Positions 44,470-57,240 of a stretch of DNA of 64,000 bases are shown here, in pieces. Each line of letters starts with the position of its first letter. Position 1 is the stretch's first letter. Origin of the DNA: Cryptomeria japonica. Taxonomy: Eukaryota > Streptophyta > Pinopsida > Cupressales > Cupressaceae. The stretch lies in contig NC_081408.1 in NCBI RefSeq assembly GCF_030272615.1, positions 61,526,114 to 61,590,113 on the forward strand, in the 5' to 3' direction. The notes beneath the pieces were generated by a model. It searched no databases and was not told where the DNA came from. It worked only from the letters and a program-made list of their open reading frames with translations. The position numbers and the translations under genes are program-made.

Positions 44470-45130
44470 AAATACCAAATATTTAAGAGTTATAGTTGGG
44501 GATTGATTACTATTATGTAAGATTGAGGTCAGAGTTGGAGTAAGGTTTAGAGTTGGCTTTGGGGAATTGATTACTATTAGGGTTAGACGTTATTAATAAG
44601 GGTAAATATTCGATTAGGGTTAGGTCTGATTGATGTTCAATTAGGGTTCGAGTCTAGGATAAATTTTGGTGTTAGGGTTGGGGTTGCAATTATTCAACTA
44701 TGATTAGGGTTAGTATTACAATTATAATAAGGGTTAAGATAATTAGAATTTAATTAAGGTTTTGATTAGGGTATTTATTCAATTAGGGTAAATATAGGGT
44801 GTATTGACTCATTTCACATTAATCATTAATTCATTTATTTTAGATACATTCAAATTTTGTTAGGTGCACTTAGGTTCACATTAGTTAAGTTCATATGCAT
44901 TGGTCCATTCATCTTAGATGAGTTCATTTTAGATACATTTAGCTAATAATATGCATTAGGGATATGCTTCAATTAGGATTAATGAATTTTAATAGGGTTA
45001 GGTTTAGAGTTTACATTCGATCAGGGTTGGAATTAGGGTTATATTTATATTAACATTAGAGTTAGGAGTTATTAGTTAAGGTTGAGGTTAGAGTTGGAGT
45101 AAGGTTTAGAGTTAGGTTTGGGGATTGATG
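44470..45130 (+). repeat. Degenerate TTAGGG-rich (telomere-like) region
   Basis: Many scattered GGGTTAG/TTAGGGTTAG units in AT-rich context, and a direct repeat of a GTTGGAGTAAGGTTTAGAGT block at about 44533 and 45094. Copies are too irregular for a true interstitial telomere array; a related simple repeat is as likely. Confidence 0.5.
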
Positions 45131-45149
45131 GTTAATTACAAAATATCTA

Positions 45150-45800
45150 TCTCTCTCTTTCGCTCTCTTCGTCCCCTTCCCCCTCCCTTTTCCCCTCTCC
45201 CCCTCTCCCCCTCTCTCCCTTTCTCTTTCCCTCTTTCCCTCTCAAGTCTCTCCCTGTGTCTCCCTCTCTTTGCCTCTCTCCCTCCTCTTCCCCTCCCTTT
45301 TATCTCTCCCTCTCTTGCCCTCTATCTCTATCTCTCCCTCTCTTTCTTTCTCTCAAGTGTCTCTATCCCATTCTATCCATTCTCTCCCTCCCACTCCCTT
45401 TTTCTATCTCTCTCTCTCTCTCTCCATCTCTCTCTTTCTCTCTTTTGCTCTCTTTGTCCCCTTTCCCTCCCTTTCCCTCTCTCTCTCTCTCTTTCTCAGT
45501 CCCCTTCTCCCTATTACCCTCTATCTCTATCTATCCCTCTATCCCTCTTTCCCTCTCTTCATCCCTTCCTCTCTCTCTCAAGTGTCTTCATCCCATTTTG
45601 TCCATTCTCTCCCTCTCCTCCCTTTCTCTCTCTCAAGTGTCTCCATCCCATTTTGTCCATTCTCTCCCTCTCCTCCCTTTCTCTTTCTCTCTCACATCTC
45701 TCTCTATTTTCTTATAACTCTCTTTATCTCTAAAGTATCTCTCTTCTTTCCTATAACTGTCTTTCCCTCTCAAGTCTCTCCCTATGTCTCCCTCTCTTTG
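45150..45800. repeat. CT-rich low-complexity region
   Basis: Imperfect (CT)n and CTCTCCCT repeats, plus about three copies of a unit containing TCTCAAGTGTCT and CCATTCTCTCCCTC. ORFs here are repeat artefacts. Confidence 0.85.
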
Positions 45801-46283
45801 CATTACATATTAGTACAAACTTAAACTACTTTGAAATTTTTTATTTGGCTAATAGATGGTTAAGTTACTCTAATTTGGTTAAGGGTTATAGAAGGTTGTG
45901 GGAATGAATTATTGTGTTATTGCATAACAAACCATTAAAAGATTCATCCATTAAATTTTCCATAAATGTCTTAGTAGGAAACACAATATGACGCAAATAT
46001 TTGTAATGTAAAAGTATAAATGACATTAAGCATTAGGTTATATCATTATTAGGTATAACATCACCTTGAATAATCACAAAAGGAAGTATTATCTTTTTTA
46101 GACACATCGTTATCATTCATTAAAGGAGAGTAATTATTATGAATTAATTATGTAATGGAGTTAAAATTAAAAACATAATGAATTAATTATGTAACTATAT
46201 AAGTTCAATAAAATTCTATCAAGAAATGAATATCAAATATATAATATATATACTAATCGCATACCTCATACATTTCAATCATG

Positions 46284-46357
46284 TCATTGATCTTCTTCTT
46301 CATCCAACTCTTTTTTTGTATCATCCAATCCAGAATCGACATTGTAAGGATTGGTCA

Positions 46358-46453
<96 letters not shown>

Positions 46454-46477
46454 AATCACCATCACCACCATCACCAC

Positions 46478-46564
<87 letters not shown>

Positions 46565-49500
46565 AATCATCATCATAATCATCATCATCATCATCATTGA
46601 TATCATCACCATCAACATTGATATCATCATCATCATCTTCACGAACATTAACTCTAACATCATCATGATCTTGTTCCTCTTCTTCGACATCTTCGTCAAG
46701 CACATCATCAACTAACTATTGATCTCGATCATCATCTACATCATCTTCTAGTTCTTCAGTATCTTCTTCTTCCATCACATTATACTTTACCGGCCTTCCT
46801 CTAGGATCATGTCTAACAAAAAATGACTAGCCCTATGTGGAACCTCTAAGTAAAATACCTGCTCACATTGGCTTGGAAGAACATAGGGCTCATTTCCATC
46901 TCGCTCAAATGATCTTGTATTAACCATTATAAATTCATTATCATGTTCAATAACAGTTTTGTTGAGATCATTTTCATTCAATCGTAGCTTGTACCATTGG
47001 ACGACGAACATAACTAATTTGAAGGACCTAAAGTCACACTCAAGTATATCATCCAAAATCTCATAGTATCGAATTTCTGAGACTTGGGGATGTATGTCGC
47101 TTCTAGATGAAACATTAGTCACCTGAAAGACTGCAGTTATCCCAAAATCACAAGTTTTCTTCGTGTCATCTAGCTTTTTGATGTGAAATTTATGACCATT
47201 GCACCACATAGCCTTGTGGTGTTTCACCTACAATATGTCAAACATGTAAAAAATATTTCATCACCAGTTGATAAACATATTTATTCTTGGTTGAATGTTG
47301 CAAAAAACAACACACACACACACACACATATACAATTGAAAAAAAATTAAATAATATGGGTGATTAATATATTTATATGTACCTATTTATCTCTTAAACC
47401 ATATGCTAAATCAATTTCGGTGTAACATTGGAATCTCCATTATGATGAGCTTCTTTAACCAATGAAGCCACACCTTCCCATGTTAATGCGTGACCGGATT
47501 GTTGACATTGTTCAATCTATACCGTCGTCCAATCAAGATTGTTTGCGACATACAAATGTAGTGCATCCCACTCTCGACCAACTATATAAAAAATAAATAG
47601 AAATTTACAATTGATGTATATTGAAGATTAAAAATTAATTAACTACAATATATATAAAAACCAAATGTAAAATGTATTCAGATTAATATCCATGAACATC
47701 TTATAATTACCTCCCACTTTCCTAAATCTACCTTTCCCCATCAGGTACTCCCCTTTGAATTTATTAATGAATTTGGGATCCCAAATACGATCTACATGGA
47801 TCTTTGCCACGAACTTAGGAAGATATTCAGTATTATACACCATAGTTTGGTATACCATATATCCCTCCACCATATAACCCTCAGGATGTGCTCTTTGTTG
47901 AACCAAAGCCTTCAAAAATTTCAAGTCCCTCTAAACCATCCACAATGACCTTGTGTGTACAGGTCCACACAATTCAATCTCCTCAATTTGGTGTATGAGG
48001 TAGTGTTCTTGTGCATTGAAACATGCCAAAGGTAGACACTTTTGCATTTCACACATTAGACGAGGAATTTATATTAATGACAAGTGATTCAAGACACAAA
48101 TATATTAATGAGACTTAACAAAATAATATACAATATATTACATAACAAGTAAAACAAATGGCAAATATAATATCTATACAACAAATTGAACAAATATCAC
48201 TACTTACCTCATGTATTTTCCAAGATCATATATAACTTTCTTGACATTGTTGTCGAAATGGTCTGGGAGAGATAGAGGTAGAACTTACTACAACAATTAT
48301 AAAATAATATTTTCATTATTTTTCCAAAACTAGTAAACATAATACAATGAAAAGTACATGCAGTATACAAATATATAGTAAATATACAAGAACATGAATT
48401 ACCTTAATGAAGGTATGGAAATCATGCGTTTTCATCCCTGGCCCGAATTCACCTTTCTTTGTTATGATATTGTTAATGTTCGCAACAAATCCTGTGGGAA
48501 ATCAAATTTTTCGTATGACTTGTTTTATAACATTGCTTTGTTGCCCCATTAATAACCAAGGAAGGGCGCTTATATTAATTTGGTCTCCATCGCTATTAAA
48601 TTGAATGCCATTTTTCATTGCATGATTGGATTCTTGAATGCCACTACAAATTTTGACAATTTTTTCTTTGTCACGCCTTCCATCCAATATTTTCCACAAC
48701 GTCTCTGTTATATTATTTTTGATATGCATAGTATCAAACAAATACACAATTTGTAGCTGGTCATAGTAGGGCAACCTACTAAATTGTCTGGGATAACTTT
48801 TTAGTCCCTTTGGAACCTGGTCATTAATGCCTTGATGACCTTCATGAAGCATATAAGTTTAAAAAGTTAACAATGACAATCATCATCAATTACAACACGA
48901 GTAAACAAAACAAACTATAAAAATATAAATTCTAAACATATCAAATATGATAGATAAACAATTTGATTGAATGACATTACCTTGACAATTGATTCTACTA
49001 TATATTCTAACTTCCATAGGCGAGGTGTCATTCTTCATGGTTTTGATGTAGTCTCTTATTTCCCATTGAAAATATGTTTTTCAGTAGTTCAATACTTATG
49101 ATTTTTGTGGAGGAAGTGCCTATACTCATCAAACACCTTCTTTCCTAAACTTGTCGAATGACGAGATTTCATCTTTGGACTACAAACTAGACATGCAAAA
49201 TTTTCCTTTGTTTGAAGACCTGCAAGATCATGTATAATTGGATTAAATATATTAATTTTTATAATTATATATATTGAATAGATTATTTAAAAAAATGCAT
49301 GGTTTATACTTTAAAAAAATAAATATTATTAAAGTGCACAAGTTGAACTTTATAACATACCACAAAAATGTGTTAGCCCTCGGGCATCATGAATTGTCCA
49401 TACAAGCATTGCATGGAATTGAAATTGTCTTTGTCCTATTGGTCTAGAGATGTCATACATAGTGACGCCATTCCATAACTCTAGTAACTCGTCGATAAGA

Positions 49501-51025
49501 GGCTCGATATATACATTCATATCTTTAACTTGGTACTTACCTAGTTGAATGAACATAAACATTATGTAATTATTATAACCATTTTACTATAATATATATA
49601 ATTTAATGTACATGACTATTAAATGAAAAAAATACCTGGAACAATCATTACCAACATTATGTGCTCCCTCTTTATTGACATCCATGGAGGAATGTTATTG
49701 TTGATAACAAAAATAGGCCACACCAAGTAAATAGATCTCATCTCTCCAAATGGATTGACACCATCTGTTGCCAATGAAAGCTTGAGATTATGAGGTTCTT
49801 CTTTAAAGTGTGGCCATTTTTCCTCTATGTCCCTAAATGTAGAACCATCCGTAGGCATTCGAAGAATGTCATCTCCACTTCTATTCCATGCATGGTAATC
49901 CATAAATTGTGCTAAGCTTTCGCACCTAAATAATCGTTGTATACGTGGAATAATGGGAATATAACGAAGAACCTTGCGAGACACCTTTTTTGTTAGTTGA
50001 TCTGTTCGATATCTACTAATATGACATTCAGGGCATTCTATTGCAAATTCATGTTGTTTATGATATATAATATGATCATTGTGACATGCATCTATTGCTT
50101 GATACTCCATTCCAATATCTTTCATAATGGCAGATAATTCTCGGTATGAGCAAGGTAGAATATTTGATGGTGGTAACAAAAATTCACCTATCAATCTACA
50201 ACGAAAAAAATTATTTATTAATATAAATAATATTAATGGTACATATTTCACCCTTTATTTACTAGTGATGAAATAACAACAAAAATAGATGAAAAAAGAT
50301 GACATATATGACATACCTTAACATACGTGAGATTGTTATGTTGGATAAACCATTTATAACCTTCAAGTTCACCAACAACAATACATCAGAGAGGAGTTGT
50401 TTGGGAGCCTTCATAAAGGGGCTCATATGCCTTCTCAAGTACAGGTAAATCATGAACAACATCAAAGTCATCTTGATCATCATGATCATTAGCACCAGTA
50501 CTAAATGTGTCATGGATCAATGTATCTATACCATCATCTTCAACTGTGTTTTTGATGCATGATCATCTTCTTCCATAGGATCATTATATTCATCTTCGAT
50601 ATTCATACCTCCATGTTCCTCCACTTGGAAAACCACATTCTTCGGGTTGTGGTAGTGCATATCATGTGTCCTAGACCACCCCACCTATATAATAATGATC
50701 AACATAAATAAACCATGATCATGATCTCATTATCAGGTGATTTTTTATGTATATAAATTGTTAAAATAATATAAACATTTACAAATACAATCAATATAAA
50801 CACAGATAATGAACAACTTACCAATGGACGATAATCATGCCCCCCTTCAATGTGACCATGCTACCTACAATGTTTCTCAGCTGTTGTGATTAAAAGTCTT
50901 ATCGTCTTTAATCCCTTGCAATTTTTGCAGGGACAATAACATTTCCCATCACCTTTTCTTTTCAATCTAGACCACAATCTAGCAATTGTCTCCTTATTTT
51001 GTTCTTGACTAATATTATTTGACAT
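46284..51025 (-). pseudogene. CACTA (En/Spm) TNP2-type transposase, intron-containing, degraded
   Basis: Minus strand. Exon 1 starts MSNNISQEQNKETIARLW at 51025 and has the transposase-associated CPCKNC motif. Likely introns with GT-AG ends are at about 50821-50690, 50318-50196, 49640-49554 and 49361-49222. The core at 50251-49640 is clear TNP2: EYQAIDACHND, HISRYRTDQLTKKVSRKVLR, LSLATDGVNPFGEM, IPPWMSIKREHIML. It continues with VYIEPLIDELLELW (49500) and LQIVYLFDTMHIKNNITETL (48750). DUF4216-like sequence (IRYYEILDDILECDFRSFK, then QVFYLEV) is at 47227-46790. A frameshift near 46815 leads into an acidic tail to 46284. Scattered stops (for example in the 48982-49221 exon) show decay. It would cut and paste a CACTA transposon. 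The element's TIRs were not found. Confidence 0.85.
46356..46600. repeat. (CAT)n trinucleotide microsatellite, about 240 bp
   Basis: Nearly pure CATCAT with a few AATCAT and CACCAT interruptions. On the minus strand, in the frame of the transposase tail, it reads as poly-Asp with Tyr and Gly interruptions. Confidence 0.95.
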
Positions 51026-51652
51026 GATTTTTCTTCACAGGCAACAAAATCAGACTATAAAAAATTTGGTCTATAACCTTCACAAACCTAGAAAAACATT
51101 TTTGCAAGTACAGAAAACACTGTTCGCGGGATTTTTTTATATATTTTACTTGACTAACCCTAAGGGTTTTTTTTTACTTTTTTACTTTTTTGTTTTTCGT
51201 CGAAATTTCGATGAACTTTCATCGTACCTCCGACAAAATTAATAATTGTCGGAATTCCGACGAATGGTGGGCAAGTTTTTTTTAAAAAAATAACAAATTG
51301 ACACATTTAACCTCACAAGATCCGACAAAACAAAAAAATTCCCATAGTTCATTGGAAATTTTCATCGGAAAATGCACCCAAATGAGTTAATGGTTTGTCC
51401 GTTAGAGTATCATACCCTCAGCTTAGCAAGGTGGTTAAATGGTTTTTCAATAAGAAAATTTTGAATGTATATGTATGCAGATATGTTGGTTATACAATTT
51501 TGGGTTCCAATTTTGAGGAAGTATTGTAGATAAGGGGAGTTGTATATAGGTTGTTGAGTTTTGTTGTAAGAAGACACCATTTGTCTTTGATGTCAAATTG
51601 GGAGTGTTTTGGAGTTGGCACAAGTGTTGCCATCAATGAGAAAGGGGGAGAT
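51026..51652. other. Possible CACTA subterminal region and the end of a Sirevirus-like interior
   Basis: At 51195-51390 several short inverted units occur, such as GTCGAAATTTCGATG, TTGTCGGAATTCCGACGA and TTCATCGGAAAATG. Such units are typical of CACTA subterminal repeats. No terminal CACTA or TAGTG was recognised. From about 51540 the sequence belongs to the interior next to the LTR at 51653. Confidence 0.4.
51641..51651 (+). promoter_or_regulatory. Polypurine tract of LTR F
   Basis: AAAGGGGGAGATTG directly before the LTR start, the Sirevirus-type 3' motif. Confidence 0.75.
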
Positions 51653-52830
51653 TGTTGCAAATATGAATTCTTGTTGTCATTAATGTCAAACTTTGTTGAT
51701 CTTAATGTGCAACTTAGTTACATTCCTTGGTCTAGATGTGGTTTGATACAATGTAGTTAAAGTGGGATGACAATATGATCATGTGGATGTGCGGAATCTA
51801 TTTGTAGCTATTTTAAAAAGCTTGTAATGATGTATATCAAATTTTCTGAAGCTTTAGTGTTGATTTCTAGGATTCATAGTTGGTGTTTAGTGAAGTGTGA
51901 CTGTTTCAGTGCCACTATGTAGGAATGCATTGCATTCCTATACTTGCAAGTATTTTGGTGATGTGGTTTGAGTATTCAATGTTTTGGATATTTGTTGATG
52001 CTAGCTTAGGCATCCACAAGTAATCATAGTGGTCTACATTGAAGTTTGTACAAAGTTGTGGTGGTGTGCTTTGACATGTTTATCTTTTGCTCTTGACCTA
52101 TAATGTTTTGGTCCATGAAGTTGCATGTGATCTATGGGCAATGATTTAGGATGGACAAGAAGGTGTGTTGATATGGTGTGATGCCTCACATGTCTCTTTT
52201 TCCTTTCACATTACATTGGAGCTTGTTTTTGAGATGACCTAATTGATGTTGTTGAGGTTGCAAATGATATATAAAGGGTGGAATCATTGTGAAAATACAT
52301 AGAGATGTTATAAGTGTTGTGCAAAGTGAATGTGAAGCAGTACAAAGATCCAAAAGTGTAGCAGAGCACTTATGAAGATAGTTTCTAATATGTTTTGAAT
52401 AGTGAACTGCGATTAGTGTTTTAGTGGATGTGGTTCCTTGTAGTTCAATTCTATTGATTTTATTCTATTAGATGTTTTGTATCTTGCCCTAAATAAGTGA
52501 TCTTTAGTGATTGCAAGTTTCTCTTTTATCTTTCCCTGAGGTTGGTGTGCCTTAGTAGTGCAAGTCATCTTAGGGTCAGTGAGCTCCTTGGCCTCTGGCC
52601 TAAACAATTTAATTCAATTAGTCATATAGTGAGAAAATTCTCACCGAGGTTTTTCCTAGTTTGGGTTTTCCATGTAAAAATCTTGGTGTTCATGTGTGGT
52701 TGCTTTTGTGATTTCAATTATTTACTTTCATCCATATGGTAGATGGAATGAATGTTAAGTAAATGGTTAAAGCTGATTTTTATATATGTTGATTCACCCC
52801 CTTGCTCTTAGCATCCAATGATGTTCAACA
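51653..52830 (+). repeat. LTR F: 3' LTR of a Sirevirus-like element
   Basis: 1,178 bp, TGTTGCAAATATG to ATGTTCAACA. It has the GTTTTCCATGTAAAAATCTT block near 52665 and GATTCACCCCCTTGC near the end, like the C LTR. About 110 bases of interior precede it; no internal gene is left, so the element is 5'-truncated. Confidence 0.75.
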
Positions 52831-55439
52831 ATATATTCTATAATCTTAGCTTGGAGTATTTTCAAACACTATATGGAAGTGGGTTTAGAGAAGCTTTTGG
52901 TCATGTTGTAGATATTTACATCACTGTCAAAGGTAATAGTCTTCCACTTGTCCAGTTTATAAGTTGTCTCTATATTGTTTAAGTTTTAAATTGTTGTTAG
53001 TTATAGGGTTGGTTTCAATTGATGCAATGGGATGGTTTTTCATTTACTTTTAATTCAAAATTTTCTCCTTTGAAATAACAGATGTAATGAGTGCCATGTG
53101 GGTTGCTAAATTTGAAGCATACTAATATTGGTTCAAAATCAAATTGACTGCTAATGCAAAATTGCTGAGGATAAATGGTATATCAAATACTAAAAACAAT
53201 AATTAACAAAATGAAAAATGATGTTGTAATGTTGAAACTTTCTCTTTTCTTTCATAAATAGAAAGAGTTAAGAAAAATTTCCATTTCTAATGGGGATTTC
53301 AAATAGTATGCAAGGAATCTGGTTATTTAGATCTTGGGTAAAAAAAATTAAGCCTTCGAATTCTAAAGAAGAAAAGAACTTCAGTCAGAACCTTCCTATG
53401 TACAACATAGAATTATCAATTGATTGGCCTTTAAATTAAAACAAAAAATGCAGGGTTTATATGATATTCAACTTGTTACAATAGATCTACTAAACAAGTT
53501 TGTGTGGTACAAGGTAAATGTTTATCCTTTTGGCATAGTGGGCCACTTACATGCTTTCTAAGTTTTAATCTTTGTTTTCATAGTCATCTACATAGGAAGG
53601 GCTTTTAGAGTCGTCACTTATTTCCTTAGCTAGGACTTGACGATTTGTAAGGAGAATTGCATCCGATTTTTATGCATATTAGTTTCATTATAATTAAAAC
53701 ATCTTAAAGGTATACTGGTTTCATGCAAGGTAATTTGTATTTCAAATGGTTGGTTGCACTCAAATTAGCTTATTTAGGACAATTAGCTTTACATATCTTC
53801 ATGTTGTGTGAAACATGAAAATGAATATTCCATCTGTTTTTTGGGTTCCATCTATTGAGCATAATGACAAAGTTATAGGAGAGAGTTTGGATATGTTTGA
53901 TTTTATCGAAAATAATTTTGAAGGCCCCAAACTCACCTCAACACTACATATACTGTCTTTGACTATTTGATTTGCCTTCATTGATATTTCAACCATAACC
54001 CAAATGGTTACCCACTTTAGGTTTCCTAGTAACTTAAATCTAATGTTTCAAGGCTATCTAATTTTGAGTTAATTTATTCCATTCAAAAGAATGATTTTGG
54101 AATTGATTGTGTATATTTCTTGAGTTGATGTTTGGGATGACTCCCTTCTTTATGGTGACAGATGACTTAATACGGTTGGATTTATGTCAATTAAAAAACA
54201 TACATAATTGATTGCAAAAGCAATCTCTTGAATACTTCATGAACTACAGAAAGCTCATGCCAACTAATTTATCCCACATTTAAATCTAAATCATCACATC
54301 TAAATGTTAGTAAATCCAAGGCTCTACCTCTGCCCAACCTTCCTAAAATTGAAATTGAAATGTTTTCTTGTTTTACCTATTAAGAATTTCTTAAAACATT
54401 GATGAAGTTCAACAAAACTATGTACAAAATTATATTATACAATGATACAAATTTATAGGTCAATACTTTTGTACACTTCCTCATGTAATGTTAAAAGTCA
54501 TTTATGTTTTCCCATCAATCTTCTATCATCGCATCCCTTGCACCTCCTATAACTACAAATGCTAGTATCTAGTATAGTATATAAACGAACATAACCATAT
54601 ACTATGTTAGCTCACAAGTCATGAAAATATCAACGAAGTGCAGATTTAAAATTTGAAAAAGTTGAGGTTCATATATACAATAGTAGAATTTACTTAAAAC
54701 AAAACTAAAATGATAAAAAATAAATTAATAATAGATCACAATAAAATCTCTAGTAATCCCTAATAATGATATTGAAAAATAGGAAATTTATGAATTAATC
54801 TTCATATAAGAATATACCTTTTTAGATTAATCATTGCATAATCAAAGCATACCTAAAACATAAAGAAAAAAAGACACGAAGACATAATTTAAAAATGACA
54901 CAAAGACAGTAATTTTCATCATTATTTTAAGTTGTTTTAGATCACATGCTTTTAAAAAGTCTAATGATAGATTAAAAAAAATAAAAACAAAAAGTTTAGA
55001 GTTGAAATAAATTATTCATACATTTGGAAAGGTTCTAGGAACCAATTTAGTCATTGAAAGACCATTCTAGTTTTCATATGACCAACATACCTATCTTTTA
55101 CAGAAATATAATACACTAAATAATCTAAGCTATTTATAAATAAATTATATTTTATCAATTTTTTTAATTGTTTTTATTGAATAAATGCATATTAAACAGA
55201 GTTACAATTTTTTCAACATGTCCTGCTTTGACCCCAAAACTGAAAAAGAAAAAAACCATGATTACATATTGTACCCTAATTCTCAAAAAAGAAAAGCATA
55301 ATGATGATTTATGAAAATCATCCTTATAAAGCGATTAATAAAGCGATTATGTTGGGAAAACCTCCTCTTCCCCGACAATAAATAGGCACAATTCCTTACC
55401 ATAACCCCCATATATAGATTATGATTGTTAATCTGGCAA
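52831..55439. other. AT-rich intergenic sequence
   Basis: No ORF over about 65 codons with protein-like content, and no repeat boundary or RNA gene recognised. Confidence 0.5.
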
Positions 55440-55763
55440 CAGTCAAAACAAGAATAAAAAACGGTTTAATGACACGTGCTTGGTGAGCGATTTGAATGCC
55501 TCAGTTTTCCTTTCTATCAGGAATCCAGGAATGGTTCGTGGAGTGCCACGTGTATAGGGTTAGCTAAAACTGCACTTCCAATCTTGGGTTTGTCCGGTTA
55601 GGTGAGTTCTCTGGTTAGTTTTGATGTCGAAGAGACGAATAATATAAGGGAGCTTTCATGCAGAGGATTGCTTACAGACACAGCATTAGAAAAAGGGGCG
55701 AGGGGGATTTTCTGTGTTACCATTCTTAAGCTTGTTTTTGAGGTTTTGTGCGAGGCTGGTACA
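55440..55763 (+). promoter_or_regulatory. Probable promoter and 5' UTR of the mitochondrial-type gene
   Basis: Two ACGT-core boxes, GACACGTGCT (about 55470) and GCCACGTGTA (about 55547), lie 215-300 bp upstream of the ATG. Both are G-box/ABRE-like sites for bZIP or bHLH factors. TATAAA-like candidates are weak. The 5' UTR is GC-richer than the surroundings. Confidence 0.45.
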
Positions 55764-57240
55764 ATGAATTCTCGCTTGTTCAGTGCTGCAGCCCGAACAA
55801 CAAGGGCATTTGCTGCTGCTGCTGCTTCCAAATCTATCAATGTTTTACCAGGTTGCTCAAACACATCTTTTTATAATTTGTATTGCATTTTTTCATTTTT
55901 GGGATGTTTATTTCTTGAATGGTTGTCATGAATCTGCAACACCCACATGCCAAATGCTTACATTTGATCATTGACCTTCATGCCTAGAGGGGCTGTGATG
56001 AACAACTGTAATGCAAGGCTATAGTGTAAGATATGCAAATATGCAAATTTTATCTCATGGAAGATGAAGCCACTTTCTTGTGATGGTTAGCTTACCCACC
56101 ATTCTTCCAGCCTCTTTTATAACAGAAATACAATCTAGATCATAGTCTTGATGCCATAAAGGATCATCAGATCTCTTTCTCCTAGACCTTCAATCCCACA
56201 AGATGAGCCTTCTGATAGCGAAAAAAGTAAGTCATAGGATAATGGTTGACGTTATTCGAAATAATAATGGAATAGATCACTTTCTCCCTAAGTGTGTATC
56301 CTGAGCCAGAATAAATACTCTAGGAGAGTTACTATCCAAACTAGTAGAACCAGAACCAATCTCCAGAAGAAGATGGTAAAATATGCAACTTTAATAATAT
56401 AGAAGGTGGTGAGCATTTTCTTCTGGATTGCTGGTTTTAGTTATCACTCTTGTAACCTCCTTCGTACCAGAGTATTACATTAAGGAGATTGTAGTTCATA
56501 GATCATGTTGACCATATGGGACCATAGATTAACCTCGTCGAAATAAATGGACCCCTCTATCTCTCTCCTAGATTGCTTGTAGCTTCTTTTGTAGTCGAAA
56601 AGATAGCCTACCTACCATTCTTGCAGATTCCTTCGTAGAAGAGTACCATGATAAAAAAATTGTAGGTTGTAGTTTTTTAGACTTTATATGGACCTACTTT
56701 TGGGGAAATAATCAGATCACTTTTTCCCACCTTGCATAATGTGCTGGGTGATCCTTACAGCTTCCTTGATAGAAGCAATGTTTTTAAACAATTAGCAGTT
56801 GTAATTTATATTTACAAGATGGGGTTATAAGTGATTGCAGTAGAAAAAGTAACCATACATTTCAATTTCTGGTAAACCGTACAGCCTGTTGGTTGATCCT
56901 TCCAAAGTGAGACTGTAAGAACCTTTGTGTATATGTTATATGTACCGAGGTTTTTGGGCGATCTTCACATATGTAACAAAGGATAGATAGTCATAACTAG
57001 GAATGGTTGTCAGCGAGAGATAGAGTTAGTGTGCATATGTCATGTACTGGGGTTTCCGAATTACTTTCTAGTGTGTAATGAAGAGTGTGTTTGGCTTTGC
57101 AGAAGCAAGATCTGTAGCAGGAGCAGTAGCAACCTCATGCAGAGGAAGGTTCTCATCACTCGCTGCCCTAGGTTCTTATGGGGAGCACCAGAATGCTTAC
57201 AGGCAGTGGATATCTGGGGCATTGATGTTGCCTGCTGCAG
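55764..57240 (+). CDS. First two exons of a probable mitochondrion-targeted protein (partial, product unknown)
   Basis: Exon 1 (55764-55851) encodes MNSRLFSAAARTTRAFAAAA and ends in SKSINVLPG at AG|GTTGCT. Exon 2 (57103-57240) follows TTTGCAG in phase, reads EARSVAGAVATSCRGRFSSL and YRQWISGALMLPAAG, and ends CAG|GTAAGT. Combined, 75 codons plus one base, both junctions in phase 1. The N-terminus is rich in Arg, Ser and Ala without acids until the splice site, the look of a cleaved mitochondrial presequence; WISGALMLPAAG may begin a membrane segment. The in-phase splice sites, G-boxes upstream and absence of stops make a live host gene plausible. I do not recognise the product. The remaining exons must be downstream; an acceptor TTGCAG|ATCCACATGAAACC near 63843 keeps phase but is weak. 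Confidence 0.55.

Noticed and set aside
45125-45824. Ser/Pro/Leu-rich ORFs up to 202 codons
   Set aside because: Produced by the CT-rich low-complexity region.
46226-46715. Poly-His, poly-Ile and poly-Met ORFs
   Set aside because: Other frames of the CAT microsatellite; only the poly-Asp frame connects to the transposase.
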